64,000 bases of DNA from Sphingomonas trueperi (lineage in GTDB: Bacteria; Pseudomonadota; Alphaproteobacteria; Sphingomonadales; Sphingomonadaceae). The position numbers and the translations under genes were made by a program. The stretch lies in contig NZ_JAATJB010000001.1 in the NCBI RefSeq assembly GCF_011927635.1, positions 248,001 to 312,000 on the forward strand. Direction: 5' to 3'. The notes under the pieces are model-generated. The model was given only the letters and a program-made list of their open reading frames with translations. It searched no databases and was not told where the DNA came from. Shown in pieces: positions 1-9,567 of the stretch. How positions within the stretch are numbered: position 1 is the first letter of the stretch; each line of letters begins with the position of its first letter.

Positions 1-1547
<1,547 letters not shown>

Positions 1548-1801
1548 GAGGCGCGGGGTCCTTTCCCTATCTGGTCCGCCGGGCGCTCGGTGGACGCAGC
1601 CCATTATAGACCGCGCGGGCGCACCGTCGGGGGTGCTGCGAATGCGAAGATTCGCGAGGGGCCTTAGCGCGGTGCGGCGGGGAGGGGAAGGGGAGGTTGG
1701 TAGGGGAGGGGTGGTGGTAGCGGTAACGGTTCAAGGCGGTTAAGGCATGTGACTTAGAACCATCTTCTCATCCGCTGATTGGCAGCCTATGCGAAGCAAG
1801 T

Positions 1802-2410
1802 ATGACGGTGGAGGAAGATCTCTGGATTTACTCCGATGAATCGGAGGATGTTGCGGGGTCGCTCCGGCATGCATTGCGCTGCATCGATTACGTCAAATCC
1901 GATCCGCAGGCCTGGAAATGGTTCGCGCTCGCATTGCATTCTGCACTCCAAGGAGCGTGCGTCTGCCACCTTACAACTTCCCTGGCTCCGGTCGGGGCGG
2001 TGACAAAACGCAATGCTGCTGAGTGGATATCGTTTGTTGAAAAGCGTCGTACTAATCCCGCGGCGGAAGTGCCTCGCACCGAGTTAATGTCTCTACCCGA
2101 TCTCCTGAAAGCCGTGCGCAAGCCGTATTCGGCGGGTGACCGCAGCAACAGTGCGGGCATCGCAATTTCCGATAGGGAGCTCACTTGGATTAGGCGATTC
2201 CACGATGAAGTGCGCAACCAGTTCGTGCATTTTGAGCCGATGGGATGGGCGCTCGAGGTTTCCGGCTTGCCGGAGATTGGTAAGTTTGTTGCACGGATCA
2301 TCGGCGAAATTCTGGAGGCCGGCTACGGCTTTCGACATCGAGATTTGGCATGGCGAGATGCTCTCGCCGCGGACGTTTCCCGCCTATCTTCGTTGGGTTT
2401 GCTCGGATAG
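1802..2410 (+). CDS. Hypothetical protein with HEPN-like RxxxxH motif
   Basis: A 202-residue soluble protein that I cannot assign to a named family. It has no signal peptide or membrane segment. The central helix-rich stretch carries RNQFVHF (R138 to H143), matching the R-x4-6-H motif of HEPN nucleases and related all-alpha domains; a conserved-looking context HDEVRNQFVHFEP follows an acidic/arginine segment. GC content and codon choice (TTA, GTA, AGT, ATA-type codons) are visibly less biased than in the flanking genes, which suggests acquisition. No nucleotidyltransferase (MNT) or other antitoxin partner is adjacent; aconitase diverges upstream and kynA follows after 192 bp. The HEPN reading is an inference from one motif; a structural role without nuclease activity is equally possible. 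Confidence 0.6.
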   Translation: MTVEEDLWIYSDESEDVAGSLRHALRCIDYVKSDPQAWKWFALALHSALQGACVCHLTTSLAPVGAVTKRNAAEWISFVEKRRTNPAAEVPRTELMSLPDLLKAVRKPYSAGDRSNSAGIAISDRELTWIRRFHDEVRNQFVHFEPMGWALEVSGLPEIGKFVARIIGEILEAGYGFRHRDLAWRDALAADVSRLSSLGLLG

Positions 2411-2602
2411 GCGAAGGGCTCTCACTCTCGCTTCCCGCATTACATCGTTCGCTGTGATTGGCGGCCGCAGAGTGAGCGGAACTGCTGCTTCTATTTGATT
2501 GGCCGATCCAGACCGTTGTACGACAGGCGATAGATTGTCCTCCCGGGTGGTGAAGCCGCCCCCCCCATTGCCGTTTCCCGCCCCGCTGCTAGCGTCGCCG
2601 GC

Positions 2603-3367
2603 ATGACCGAAGGCATGACCTATGGGCGCTATCTCGCCCTCGACCAGCTGCTCGCCGCCCAGCATCCGCTGTCGGACCGGCATGACGAGCTGCTGTTCAT
2701 CATCATCCACCAGACCAAGGAGCTGTGGCTCAAGCAGATCCTCGCCGAGCTGCACCTCGCCAAGGGGCTGGTCCGCGCGGGCAAGCTGATCGAGGCGTAC
2801 AAGGGCCTGGCGCGGGTGAGCCGCATCCAGGCGGTGATGACGCTGAGCTGGGACGTGCTCGCGACGATGACGCCCAGCGACTATACCCGCTTCCGCTCGG
2901 TGCTCGGCGGCAGCTCGGGCTTCCAGTCGGACCAGTTCCGCGCGGTCGAGACGATGCTGGGACTGCGCGGCGGCGGGGTGCCGGGGCCGCTCACCGACGA
3001 GGCCGCCGCTCTGCCGAGCCTGTGGGACGACGCCAATGCCGCGCTCGCCGCCGCCGGGTTCGACCTGCCCGACGCCGTGCTGCACCGCGACTGGCCGACG
3101 CCCTATCAGCCGAGCGACGCGGTCCGCGCCGCCTGGGGCCAGGTGTACCGCGACACCAATCGCTACTGGGACCTGTACCAGCTCGCCGAGAAGCTGGTCG
3201 ATATCGACGATGCGATGGCGACCTGGCGGCACAAGCATGTGCTCACCGTCAGCCGGGTGATCGGCGGCAAGCCGGGGACCGGCGGCACGCCGGGCGTGTC
3301 CTATCTCGAATCGACGCTCGCCAAGCGCGCCTTTCCCGAGCTCTGGTCGCTCAGGACCGACCTGTGA
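2603..3367 (+). CDS. kynA: Tryptophan 2,3-dioxygenase
   Basis: Haem enzyme that opens the indole ring of L-tryptophan to N-formylkynurenine, the first step of the kynurenine route. The 254-residue product contains the family signature HDELLFIIIHQTKELWLKQ near residues 28-46 and the C-terminal block WRHKHVLTVSRVIGGKPGTGG, where the histidine of the RHKH motif is the expected proximal haem ligand. Two in-frame ATGs (2603 and 2615) are possible starts; I kept the first. The stop codon overlaps the GTG start of the next gene (GTGA), so translation of the kynureninase-like enzyme is probably coupled. No kynB formamidase lies beside it. Confidence 0.95.
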   Translation: MTEGMTYGRYLALDQLLAAQHPLSDRHDELLFIIIHQTKELWLKQILAELHLAKGLVRAGKLIEAYKGLARVSRIQAVMTLSWDVLATMTPSDYTRFRSVLGGSSGFQSDQFRAVETMLGLRGGGVPGPLTDEAAALPSLWDDANAALAAAGFDLPDAVLHRDWPTPYQPSDAVRAAWGQVYRDTNRYWDLYQLAEKLVDIDDAMATWRHKHVLTVSRVIGGKPGTGGTPGVSYLESTLAKRAFPELWSLRTDL

Positions 3368-4488
3368 GCAGCTTCAAGCACCTGTTCCAGCGATCGCTCG
3401 CCGCAGCGCCGGACCGGCTGCACTTCGCCGCGCACAGCCACCATCTCTGGCCCGACGCCTCGTGGCTCGGCCAGCAGGCGGCGTGGGACGATGCCGCGCG
3501 GCTCGCCGACCGCAAATGGGGCCGGGTAATGGACGCAATCTGGCCCGCCGCCCAGGCGCATGTCGCCGCCGAGCTGCACCTGCCCGATCCGTCGACAGTG
3601 GTGTTCGCGGCCAACACGCACGAACTGCTGCTGCGGATCGTCTCCGCGATGGGCCCGCGCCGGCCGCTGCGCATCCTCGCCACCGACGGCGAGTTCCACA
3701 GCTTCCGCCGCCAGTCGCTGCGCTGGGAAGAAGCGGGCACGGCGGTGGTCACCCGCGTGCCGATGGGGGAGATCGTCGCCACGGCGCAGCGCGGCGGATT
3801 CGACCTGATCGTGGCGAGCCATGTCCAGTTCGGCACCGGCCATATCTTCGATGGGCTTGCCGACCTCGCGGCGCTGGCGCGGCCCGAGGGGCCGTGGGTG
3901 CTGATCGACGGCTATCATGGCTTCATGGCGGTGGAGACCGACCTGTCGGCGGTGGCGGACCGGGTGTTCTACGTCGCGGGCGGGTACAAATATGCGATGG
4001 CGGGCGAAGGCGTCGGCTTCCTCCATGCGCCGCCGGGCTTCGGGCCGCGGCCGGAGATCACCGGCTGGTATGCCGAGTTCGAGGACCTCGCGCTGCCGCC
4101 GGGCCGGATCGGCTATGCGCCCGACGCCCGCCGCTTCCTCGGCGCGACCTTCGATCCGTCGGGGCTCTACCGCTTCGTCGCGGTGCGCGAGATGCTGGCG
4201 CGCGAGGGGCTGACGACGGCGGCGATCAACGCCCATGTCGCGCCGCTGCGGACGGCGTTGCTGGAGGACTTCCCCCTCGATGCCGAGCGGATCAACCCCG
4301 CCGCGCCGGAGGCGCCGCAGGCGCGTTTCGTCGCGCTGCGCAGCCGGCAAGCGGCCGCGTGGCAGGCGGCGCTGCTGGCGGACGAGATCGTCACCGACGT
4401 GCGCGGCGACGTGCTGCGGATCGGGCTGGGCCTCTACCAGGATGCGCGCGACGTGGCGCGGCTGCGCGCGGCGCTCGCCGCGCTCTGA
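3364..4488 (+). CDS. Kynureninase-like PLP-dependent enzyme (class V aminotransferase fold)
   Basis: Likely hydrolyses kynurenine to anthranilate and alanine. The 374-residue protein has the fold-type I features of class V enzymes: an N-terminal AAHSHHLWPD segment, an ANTHELLLRI cofactor loop, the aspartate in VLIDGYHGFMAV, and the PLP lysine in GGYKYAMAGEGVGFL, similar to the YKYLN.G.G block of kynureninases. It is somewhat shorter than classical KynU (over 400 residues) and diverges in the N-terminal third, so it belongs to an atypical branch. The GTG start at 3364 overlaps the kynA stop; the in-frame region upstream is only a shadow of kynA. The position after kynA is the main functional argument. 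It ends directly against the convergent CoA-binding gene. Confidence 0.82.
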   Translation: MSSFKHLFQRSLAAAPDRLHFAAHSHHLWPDASWLGQQAAWDDAARLADRKWGRVMDAIWPAAQAHVAAELHLPDPSTVVFAANTHELLLRIVSAMGPRRPLRILATDGEFHSFRRQSLRWEEAGTAVVTRVPMGEIVATAQRGGFDLIVASHVQFGTGHIFDGLADLAALARPEGPWVLIDGYHGFMAVETDLSAVADRVFYVAGGYKYAMAGEGVGFLHAPPGFGPRPEITGWYAEFEDLALPPGRIGYAPDARRFLGATFDPSGLYRFVAVREMLAREGLTTAAINAHVAPLRTALLEDFPLDAERINPAAPEAPQARFVALRSRQAAAWQAALLADEIVTDVRGDVLRIGLGLYQDARDVARLRAALAAL

Positions 4489-4923
4489 TCAGGCGGCGGC
4501 GAGCGGCGCCAGGCCGAGGCGGCGGATCTCAATCGCCGGGCAGCGGTCCATCACCACCTTGAGCCCCGCCGCCTCGGCGCGGGCCGCGGCGTCATGGTCG
4601 ATCACGTCGAGCTGCAGCCATACCGACTTGGCACCCGCCGCAATCGCCGCGTCGACCACCGCGCCGGCATCCGCCGACTTGCGGAAGATATCGACCATGT
4701 CGAGCGGCACGCCGATCTGGTCGAGCTCGCGGAAGACGAACTCGCCGTGAATATGTTCACCGGTAATGCGCGGATTGACCGGGATGACGCGGTAGCCGTG
4801 CCGCTGCAGCAGCAGCATCACGCCATTGCTGGGTCGATTGGGACGATCGGACGCGCCGACCATCGCGATGGTGCGCGTTTCCTCGAGCAGGGTGCGGATG
4901 TCTTCGTCACGCGTCAGCGGCAT
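4489..4923 (-). CDS. CoA-binding (YccU-type) protein
   Basis: A 144-residue single-domain Rossmann protein of the succinyl-CoA synthetase alpha/CoA-binding domain family. Visible landmarks are TIAMVGASDRPNRPSNGVM near the N-terminus, the YRVIPVNPR strand-turn, and KSVWLQLDVID in the second half. Proteins of this size bind CoA in structures, but their physiological substrate is not settled, so I give no reaction. The ATG at 4923 lies 3 nt beyond the stop of mrp on the same strand, so the two are very probably co-transcribed. Its stop abuts the kynureninase-like gene stop with no spacer. Confidence 0.88.
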   Translation of the reverse strand: MPLTRDEDIRTLLEETRTIAMVGASDRPNRPSNGVMLLLQRHGYRVIPVNPRITGEHIHGEFVFRELDQIGVPLDMVDIFRKSADAGAVVDAAIAAGAKSVWLQLDVIDHDAAARAEAAGLKVVMDRCPAIEIRRLGLAPLAAA

Positions 4924-4926
4924 GCA

Positions 4927-5883
4927 TCACCTCTTTAGCCATTCATAGACCGAATCGGCGAGCGTTACAAAGGATCCGGAAGAGTCCGTATCGCCGGCGG
5001 CGGGGGGCGTGCCTGCATCCGAAGCGGCGCGGATTTCCATCGCCAGCGGGATGCGGGCGAGGAACGGGATGCCCAGCGCCCCCGCCGCCTTCTCCGCCCC
5101 GCCGCTGCCGAACGGATCGGAGACGCCGCCGCAATGCGGGCAGCAATAGCCGGCCATGTTCTCGACGAGGCCCACGATCGGCACCCCGGCCTTGTTGAAC
5201 AGGTCGATCGCGCGGGTCGCGTCGATCAGCGCGAGGTCCTGCGGGGTGGAGACGATCACCGCGCCCGCGGGCTTGTGCTTCTGGATCATCGTCAGCTGCA
5301 CGTCGCCGGTGCCGGGCGGCAGGTCGAGCACGAGCAGCTCGGTATCGCCCCAATCGGCATCGACCATCTGGCCGAGCGCGCCGCCCGCCATCGGCCCGCG
5401 CCAGGCGATCGCCTGCCCCTCGGCGACGAGCCCGCCCATCGACAGCATCCTGAGCCCGAACGGGGTTTCGATCGGCAGCAATACTTTGTCACGCGCCTGC
5501 GGCTTCACGCCCTCGACCCCCAGCAACTTGGGCTGCGAGGGGCCGTAGATGTCGGCATCGACCAGCCCGACCCTGAGCCCGCGCCGCGCGAGCGCGATGG
5601 CGAGATTGGCGGCGACGGTCGACTTGCCGACCCCGCCCTTGCCGCTGGCGACGGCGAGGATGCGGCGGGTGCGCCGCTCGCTGGTGAGAAGAATGCGCAC
5701 TTCGGCCACGCCCGGCAGCGCGGCGGCGGCGCTGCGCACCTCGGCTTCGAGTGCGTCGCGGGTCTCGGGCGCGAGGCCGGTCACGTCGAGCACGACATTG
5801 GCGCGGCCGCCCTCCAGGCGCACCGTGGCGCGGCCGGCGGACACGGGGGCGAGGGCGGCGGAAAGGTCCTGCGGATCAGTCAT
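4927..5883 (-). CDS. mrp: Mrp/ApbC family iron-sulfur cluster carrier ATPase
   Basis: P-loop ATPase that binds and passes on Fe-S clusters in the cytoplasm. The 318-residue protein starts with a short MIP18-like domain (about residues 1-70, degenerate), followed by the deviant Walker A GKGGVGKST at residues 81-89, switch motif LDLPPGTGDVQLT, and the CPHC pair within AGYCCPHCGG that holds the cluster in this family. I chose the ATG at 5883 (MTDPQDL) rather than the longer frame, because the extra residues look like untranslated leader. It heads a two-gene unit with the CoA-binding protein and diverges from hflK, leaving about 70 bp for both promoters. Confidence 0.95.
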   Translation of the reverse strand: MTDPQDLSAALAPVSAGRATVRLEGGRANVVLDVTGLAPETRDALEAEVRSAAAALPGVAEVRILLTSERRTRRILAVASGKGGVGKSTVAANLAIALARRGLRVGLVDADIYGPSQPKLLGVEGVKPQARDKVLLPIETPFGLRMLSMGGLVAEGQAIAWRGPMAGGALGQMVDADWGDTELLVLDLPPGTGDVQLTMIQKHKPAGAVIVSTPQDLALIDATRAIDLFNKAGVPIVGLVENMAGYCCPHCGGVSDPFGSGGAEKAAGALGIPFLARIPLAMEIRAASDAGTPPAAGDTDSSGSFVTLADSVYEWLKR

Positions 5884-5954
5884 GCGGCGGCACATAGGTA
5901 CACAATCGTCCGACGCCACTGTAAATCCGCGTCGCCCTGCTTATAAAGGTTGGC

Positions 5955-7037
5955 ATGGTGAATAGTTCTGGCCGCGACGCGCTGTCCGGCACCTTCCACA
6001 ACGAGCCGCCGAAAAGCCCCTGGGGCGGCGGCTCGGACAAGGATGACGGCAATGGCGGGGGCCCGCGCAACCCGTGGTCCGTCCCGCCCGAGGGCCGGCG
6101 CTCGCGCGCCGGTTCGCCCAGCGCGCTCGACGAGCTGTGGCGGCGGGCCCGCAGCGGCGGCGGTGGCGGCGGCCTCCCCGGCGTGCCCACCGGCGCGCGG
6201 CTCTGGCTGCTGATCATCGCCGGCTTGCTGGCGGTTTGGGTGCTCTACACCTCGATCCACCCGATCGGGCCCCGCGAGAAGGGCGTGGTCACCTTCCTCG
6301 GCCGCTATTCGGGCACGCTCGATCCGGGCATCCAGTTCACCTTGCCCGCCCCCTTCCAGCTGGTCGACGTCGTCGATGTCGGAAACATCCGCACCGAGAA
6401 TTTCCCGAACAGCGGCGAGAATCTGATGCTGACCGGCGATCAGAACATCGTCGACCTCGCCTATTCGGTCCGCTGGGACGTGCGCAGCGCCTCGGCCTAT
6501 GTGTTCCAGATCGCCGATCCGCGCGAGACGGTGCGTGCCACGGCGGAAAGCGCGATGCGCGCGGTGATCTCCACCACCAGCCTCAACGACGCGATCGGCG
6601 AAGGCCGCTCGCAGATCGAAGCCGAGGCGCAGGTGGCGATGCAGAAGATCCTCGACGAATATGGCGCGGGCATTCGCATCCAGGGCGTCGCGATCCAGAA
6701 GGCCGCCGCCCCCGCGCAGGTCGACGACGACTTCAAGGCCGTCACCGCCGCGCAGCAGGAAGCCGAATCGAACCGCAACAACGCCAATGCCTATGCCCAG
6801 CGCGTGATCGCCGCGTCGCAGGGCGAGGCCGCCGAGTTCGACAAGATCTACGAACAGTACAAGCTGGCCCCCGAAGTGACCAAGCGCCGGCTCTATTACG
6901 AAACCATGGAGGCCGTGCTGGCCAACACCAACAAGACGATCGTCGAGGCACCGGGCGTGAACAGCTACCTGCCGCTGCCGGCGCTGCGCCGGGGCAATGC
7001 GCCGGCCGATGCGCAGAATTCGGGAGGCGCCAAGTGA
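5955..7037 (+). CDS. hflK: FtsH protease modulator HflK
   Basis: With HflC it forms the membrane complex that surrounds and restrains FtsH. The 360-residue product has a glycine/proline-rich cytoplasmic N-terminus (residues 1-80), one transmembrane segment at about 83-99 (LWLLIIAGLLAVWVLYT), then the SPFH/prohibitin domain on the periplasmic side, with the typical NIRTENFPNSGENLMLTGDQNIVDL start and a helical AYAQRVIAASQGEA segment. Its TGA overlaps the GTG of hflC, the usual hflKC coupling. Confidence 0.96.
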   Translation: MVNSSGRDALSGTFHNEPPKSPWGGGSDKDDGNGGGPRNPWSVPPEGRRSRAGSPSALDELWRRARSGGGGGGLPGVPTGARLWLLIIAGLLAVWVLYTSIHPIGPREKGVVTFLGRYSGTLDPGIQFTLPAPFQLVDVVDVGNIRTENFPNSGENLMLTGDQNIVDLAYSVRWDVRSASAYVFQIADPRETVRATAESAMRAVISTTSLNDAIGEGRSQIEAEAQVAMQKILDEYGAGIRIQGVAIQKAAAPAQVDDDFKAVTAAQQEAESNRNNANAYAQRVIAASQGEAAEFDKIYEQYKLAPEVTKRRLYYETMEAVLANTNKTIVEAPGVNSYLPLPALRRGNAPADAQNSGGAK

Positions 7038-7885
7038 TCGCCTGGGCCCGCAACCCGATCGCGCTCGTCGTCGGCGTGATCGTCGTGCTGATCGTGCTGA
7101 TGAGCACCGTGGCGATCGTGCCGGAAACCAAGCAGGTCGTCGTGCTGCGGCTGGAGAAGCCGTACCGCACGGTCAACGCCTACAAGGCCGGCGAGGGCTT
7201 CGGCCGCACCAATGCCGGCCCGGTGTTCCGCATCCCGTTCGTCGACCGCCTGGTGTGGGTCGACAAGCGGATCCTCGACGTCGACCTGCCCGACGAGCCC
7301 GTGCTGTCGACCGACCAGCTGCGGCTGGAGATCGACGCCTATGCCCGCTACCGCGTCACCGATCCGCTGCGGATGGTGGTGACGGTGGGCACCGAGGAGC
7401 GGCTGCGCGAACAGCTCCAGCCGCTGCTGCGCTCGTCGCTGCGCAACGAGCTGGGCAAACGCCGGTCGAGCACGCTGCTCAGCCCCGAGCGCGGCCAGGT
7501 GATGGACAATGTCCAGGATTCGCTCCAGCGGCTCGCCAGCCAGTATGGCGTGCAGATCGTCGACGTGCGGATCAAGCAGACAGAGCTGCCCTCGGGCTCG
7601 CCGCTGACCAGCGCGCTCACCCGCATGGCCACCGCGCGCCGCCAGGAGGCGGAGACGATCAAGGCGCAAGGCCTCAAGGACGCGCAGATCATCCGTGCCA
7701 ACGCGCAGGCGCAGGCGGCGCAGATCTATGCGGCGGCGTTCAACAAGGATCCGCAATTCTACGACTTCTACCGCGCGATGCAGTCGTACCGGACCACCTT
7801 CCTGAGCCCGGACGCCAAGGGCGAGAGCCAGATCATCCTGTCGCCGAACAACGCCTATCTGCGGGAGTTCACCGGGCAACGATGA
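7034..7885 (+). CDS. hflC: FtsH protease modulator HflC
   Basis: Partner of HflK in the FtsH-regulating SPFH complex. I chose the GTG at 7034, which overlaps the hflK stop; the open frame further upstream is a shadow of hflK. The 283-residue protein opens with a signal-anchor (residues 9-27, hydrophobic IALVVGVIVVLIVLMSTVAIV), followed by the SPFH domain with ETKQVVVLRLEKP and VWVDKRILDVDLP, and the conserved helical stretch MATARRQEAETIKAQGL near residue 197. Length and order are normal. A DegP-type protease follows after 96 bp, giving a membrane quality-control cluster. Confidence 0.96.
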   Translation: MIAWARNPIALVVGVIVVLIVLMSTVAIVPETKQVVVLRLEKPYRTVNAYKAGEGFGRTNAGPVFRIPFVDRLVWVDKRILDVDLPDEPVLSTDQLRLEIDAYARYRVTDPLRMVVTVGTEERLREQLQPLLRSSLRNELGKRRSSTLLSPERGQVMDNVQDSLQRLASQYGVQIVDVRIKQTELPSGSPLTSALTRMATARRQEAETIKAQGLKDAQIIRANAQAQAAQIYAAAFNKDPQFYDFYRAMQSYRTTFLSPDAKGESQIILSPNNAYLREFTGQR

Positions 7886-7981
7886 GTCTGTCCGCTCGTT
7901 CATATTCAAATCAGGTTCAGCCGCGCTGGGTAGAAGCGCGGTTTGAGACGAACACCATTCCTTTCGAGAGGAAATGACCCC

Positions 7982-9499
7982 GTGCGTTACGCCTACGCCT
8001 TGACTACCGCGATCCTGCTGGGTGGCGCCGCCACCGCGCTCTCGCTCAACCAGCCCGCCGGCGCGCAGACCGCGCAGAACGAGCCGGGCACCATCCAGGC
8101 GATGGCCCCCAAGGCCGGCGCGCCGATGAGCTTCGCCGATCTCGTTGCCCGTCTCCAGCCGGCGGTCGTCAACATCTCGACCACGCAGCGCGTGAAGGTG
8201 AACGCCAATCCGTTCGCCGGCACGCCGTTCGAGATGTTCGGCCTGGGCCAGGGCCAGTCGGTGACGCGCGAGGCGCAGTCGCTCGGCTCGGGCTTCATCA
8301 TCTCGGCCGACGGCTATGTCGTCACCAACAACCATGTGATCTCGGCGGGTGCGCAGGGCGCGGTAGTCGAATCGATCACCGTCACGCTGGCCGACGGGCG
8401 CGATTTCAAGGCGAAGCTGATCGGCCATGATCAGGCGTCGGACCTCGCGGTGCTCAAGATCGACGGCGCGAACCTGCCCTTCGTCAAGTTCGGCGATTCG
8501 GCCCGCGCCCGCGTCGGCGACTGGATCCTGGCGATCGGCAATCCGTTCGGCCTGGGCGGCACCGTCACTTCCGGCATCATCTCGGCGACGCACCGCGTCA
8601 CCGGCACCGGCGCCTATGACCGCTTCATCCAGACCGATGCTTCGATCAACCGCGGCAATTCGGGCGGCCCGATGTTCGACCTGAACGGCAACGTGATCGG
8701 CATCAACTCGCAGATCCTCTCGCCCACCGGCGGCAATGTCGGCATCGGCTTCGCGATCCCGGCGGAGGAAGCCAAGCCGATCATCGACAAGCTGATGAAG
8801 GGCCAGACGATCACCCGCGGCTATCTCGGCATCGCGATGCAGGACCTGACCAAGGACCTGGCGGCCGGCTTCGGCCTGCCGTCGGACCGCGGCACGCTGG
8901 TCGCGCGCGTCGAGCCGGGCCAGCCGGCCGAGAAGGCGGGGATCAAGCAGGGCGACGTGATCGTCAAGGTCAACGGCAAGGACGTGACCCCGGACCAGAC
9001 CTTGTCCTACATCGTCAGCAACGTCACCCCGGGCACGCGTATCCCGATCGAGCTGATCCGCGACGGCAAGCGCCAGACCGTCAACGTCACCGTCGGCACC
9101 CGCCCGCCGGAAGAGCAGCTCGCCCAGTTCGATCCGAGCGACCAGGACGGCACCGACGGCGATGATGGCGACAACGGCGGCAGCGCCGCCACCGCGCCCA
9201 CCGCGCTGCTCGGCATCGGCGTCACGCCGCTGACCCCGCAGATCGCGCGCTCGATCGGCGTCGATCCCTCGATCGGCGGCGTGGTGATCCTCGGCGTCAA
9301 CCCGAGCAGCGATGCGGCCGGCAAGGGCCTGCAGCGCGGCGACGTGATCGTCTCGATCAACCAGCAGCCGGTGCGCACCGCAGCAGACCTCAGCAAGGTC
9401 GCCGCGGCCGCCAAGGCAGCGGGCCGCAAGCAGGTGGTCCTCTACATCCAGCGCAAGAACATCGGCAACTATATCCCGGTCGGTCTCGCCGGGAACTGA
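7982..9499 (+). CDS. Do/DegP-type periplasmic serine endoprotease
   Basis: Periplasmic HtrA-family protease/chaperone that removes misfolded envelope proteins. The start is GTG at 7982, preceded by GAGAGGA; it gives a clear signal peptide ending near AGA-QT (residues 27-30), whereas the longer frame would put charged residues ahead of it. The trypsin-like domain carries the triad H118 (TNNHVI), D154 (ASDLAVL) and S227 (GNSGGP). Two PDZ domains follow, at about 265-370 and 400-495, separated by an acidic glycine-rich linker (DQDGTDGDDGDNGG). The 505-residue length is normal for Do proteases. DegP, DegQ and MucD cannot be told apart here, so no symbol is given. Confidence 0.95.
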   Translation: MRYAYALTTAILLGGAATALSLNQPAGAQTAQNEPGTIQAMAPKAGAPMSFADLVARLQPAVVNISTTQRVKVNANPFAGTPFEMFGLGQGQSVTREAQSLGSGFIISADGYVVTNNHVISAGAQGAVVESITVTLADGRDFKAKLIGHDQASDLAVLKIDGANLPFVKFGDSARARVGDWILAIGNPFGLGGTVTSGIISATHRVTGTGAYDRFIQTDASINRGNSGGPMFDLNGNVIGINSQILSPTGGNVGIGFAIPAEEAKPIIDKLMKGQTITRGYLGIAMQDLTKDLAAGFGLPSDRGTLVARVEPGQPAEKAGIKQGDVIVKVNGKDVTPDQTLSYIVSNVTPGTRIPIELIRDGKRQTVNVTVGTRPPEEQLAQFDPSDQDGTDGDDGDNGGSAATAPTALLGIGVTPLTPQIARSIGVDPSIGGVVILGVNPSSDAAGKGLQRGDVIVSINQQPVRTAADLSKVAAAAKAAGRKQVVLYIQRKNIGNYIPVGLAGN

Positions 9500-9567
9500 T
9501 TTGCCGCAAAACGGCTGACCAAGGCCCGTTTCTTCCCTATGGCTGCGCCTCCACAAAGGAGCGGGAA

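Noticed and set aside
1548..1801. RNA gene or small coding region in the 254-bp gap before the HEPN-like gene
   Set aside because: I saw no tRNA fold, strong hairpin or convincing frame; G-rich runs at 1675-1720 look like simple sequence.
2725..3363. N-terminal extension of the kynureninase-like frame
   Set aside because: It runs through kynA in another frame; conserved PLP-enzyme sequence begins only after the GTG at 3364.
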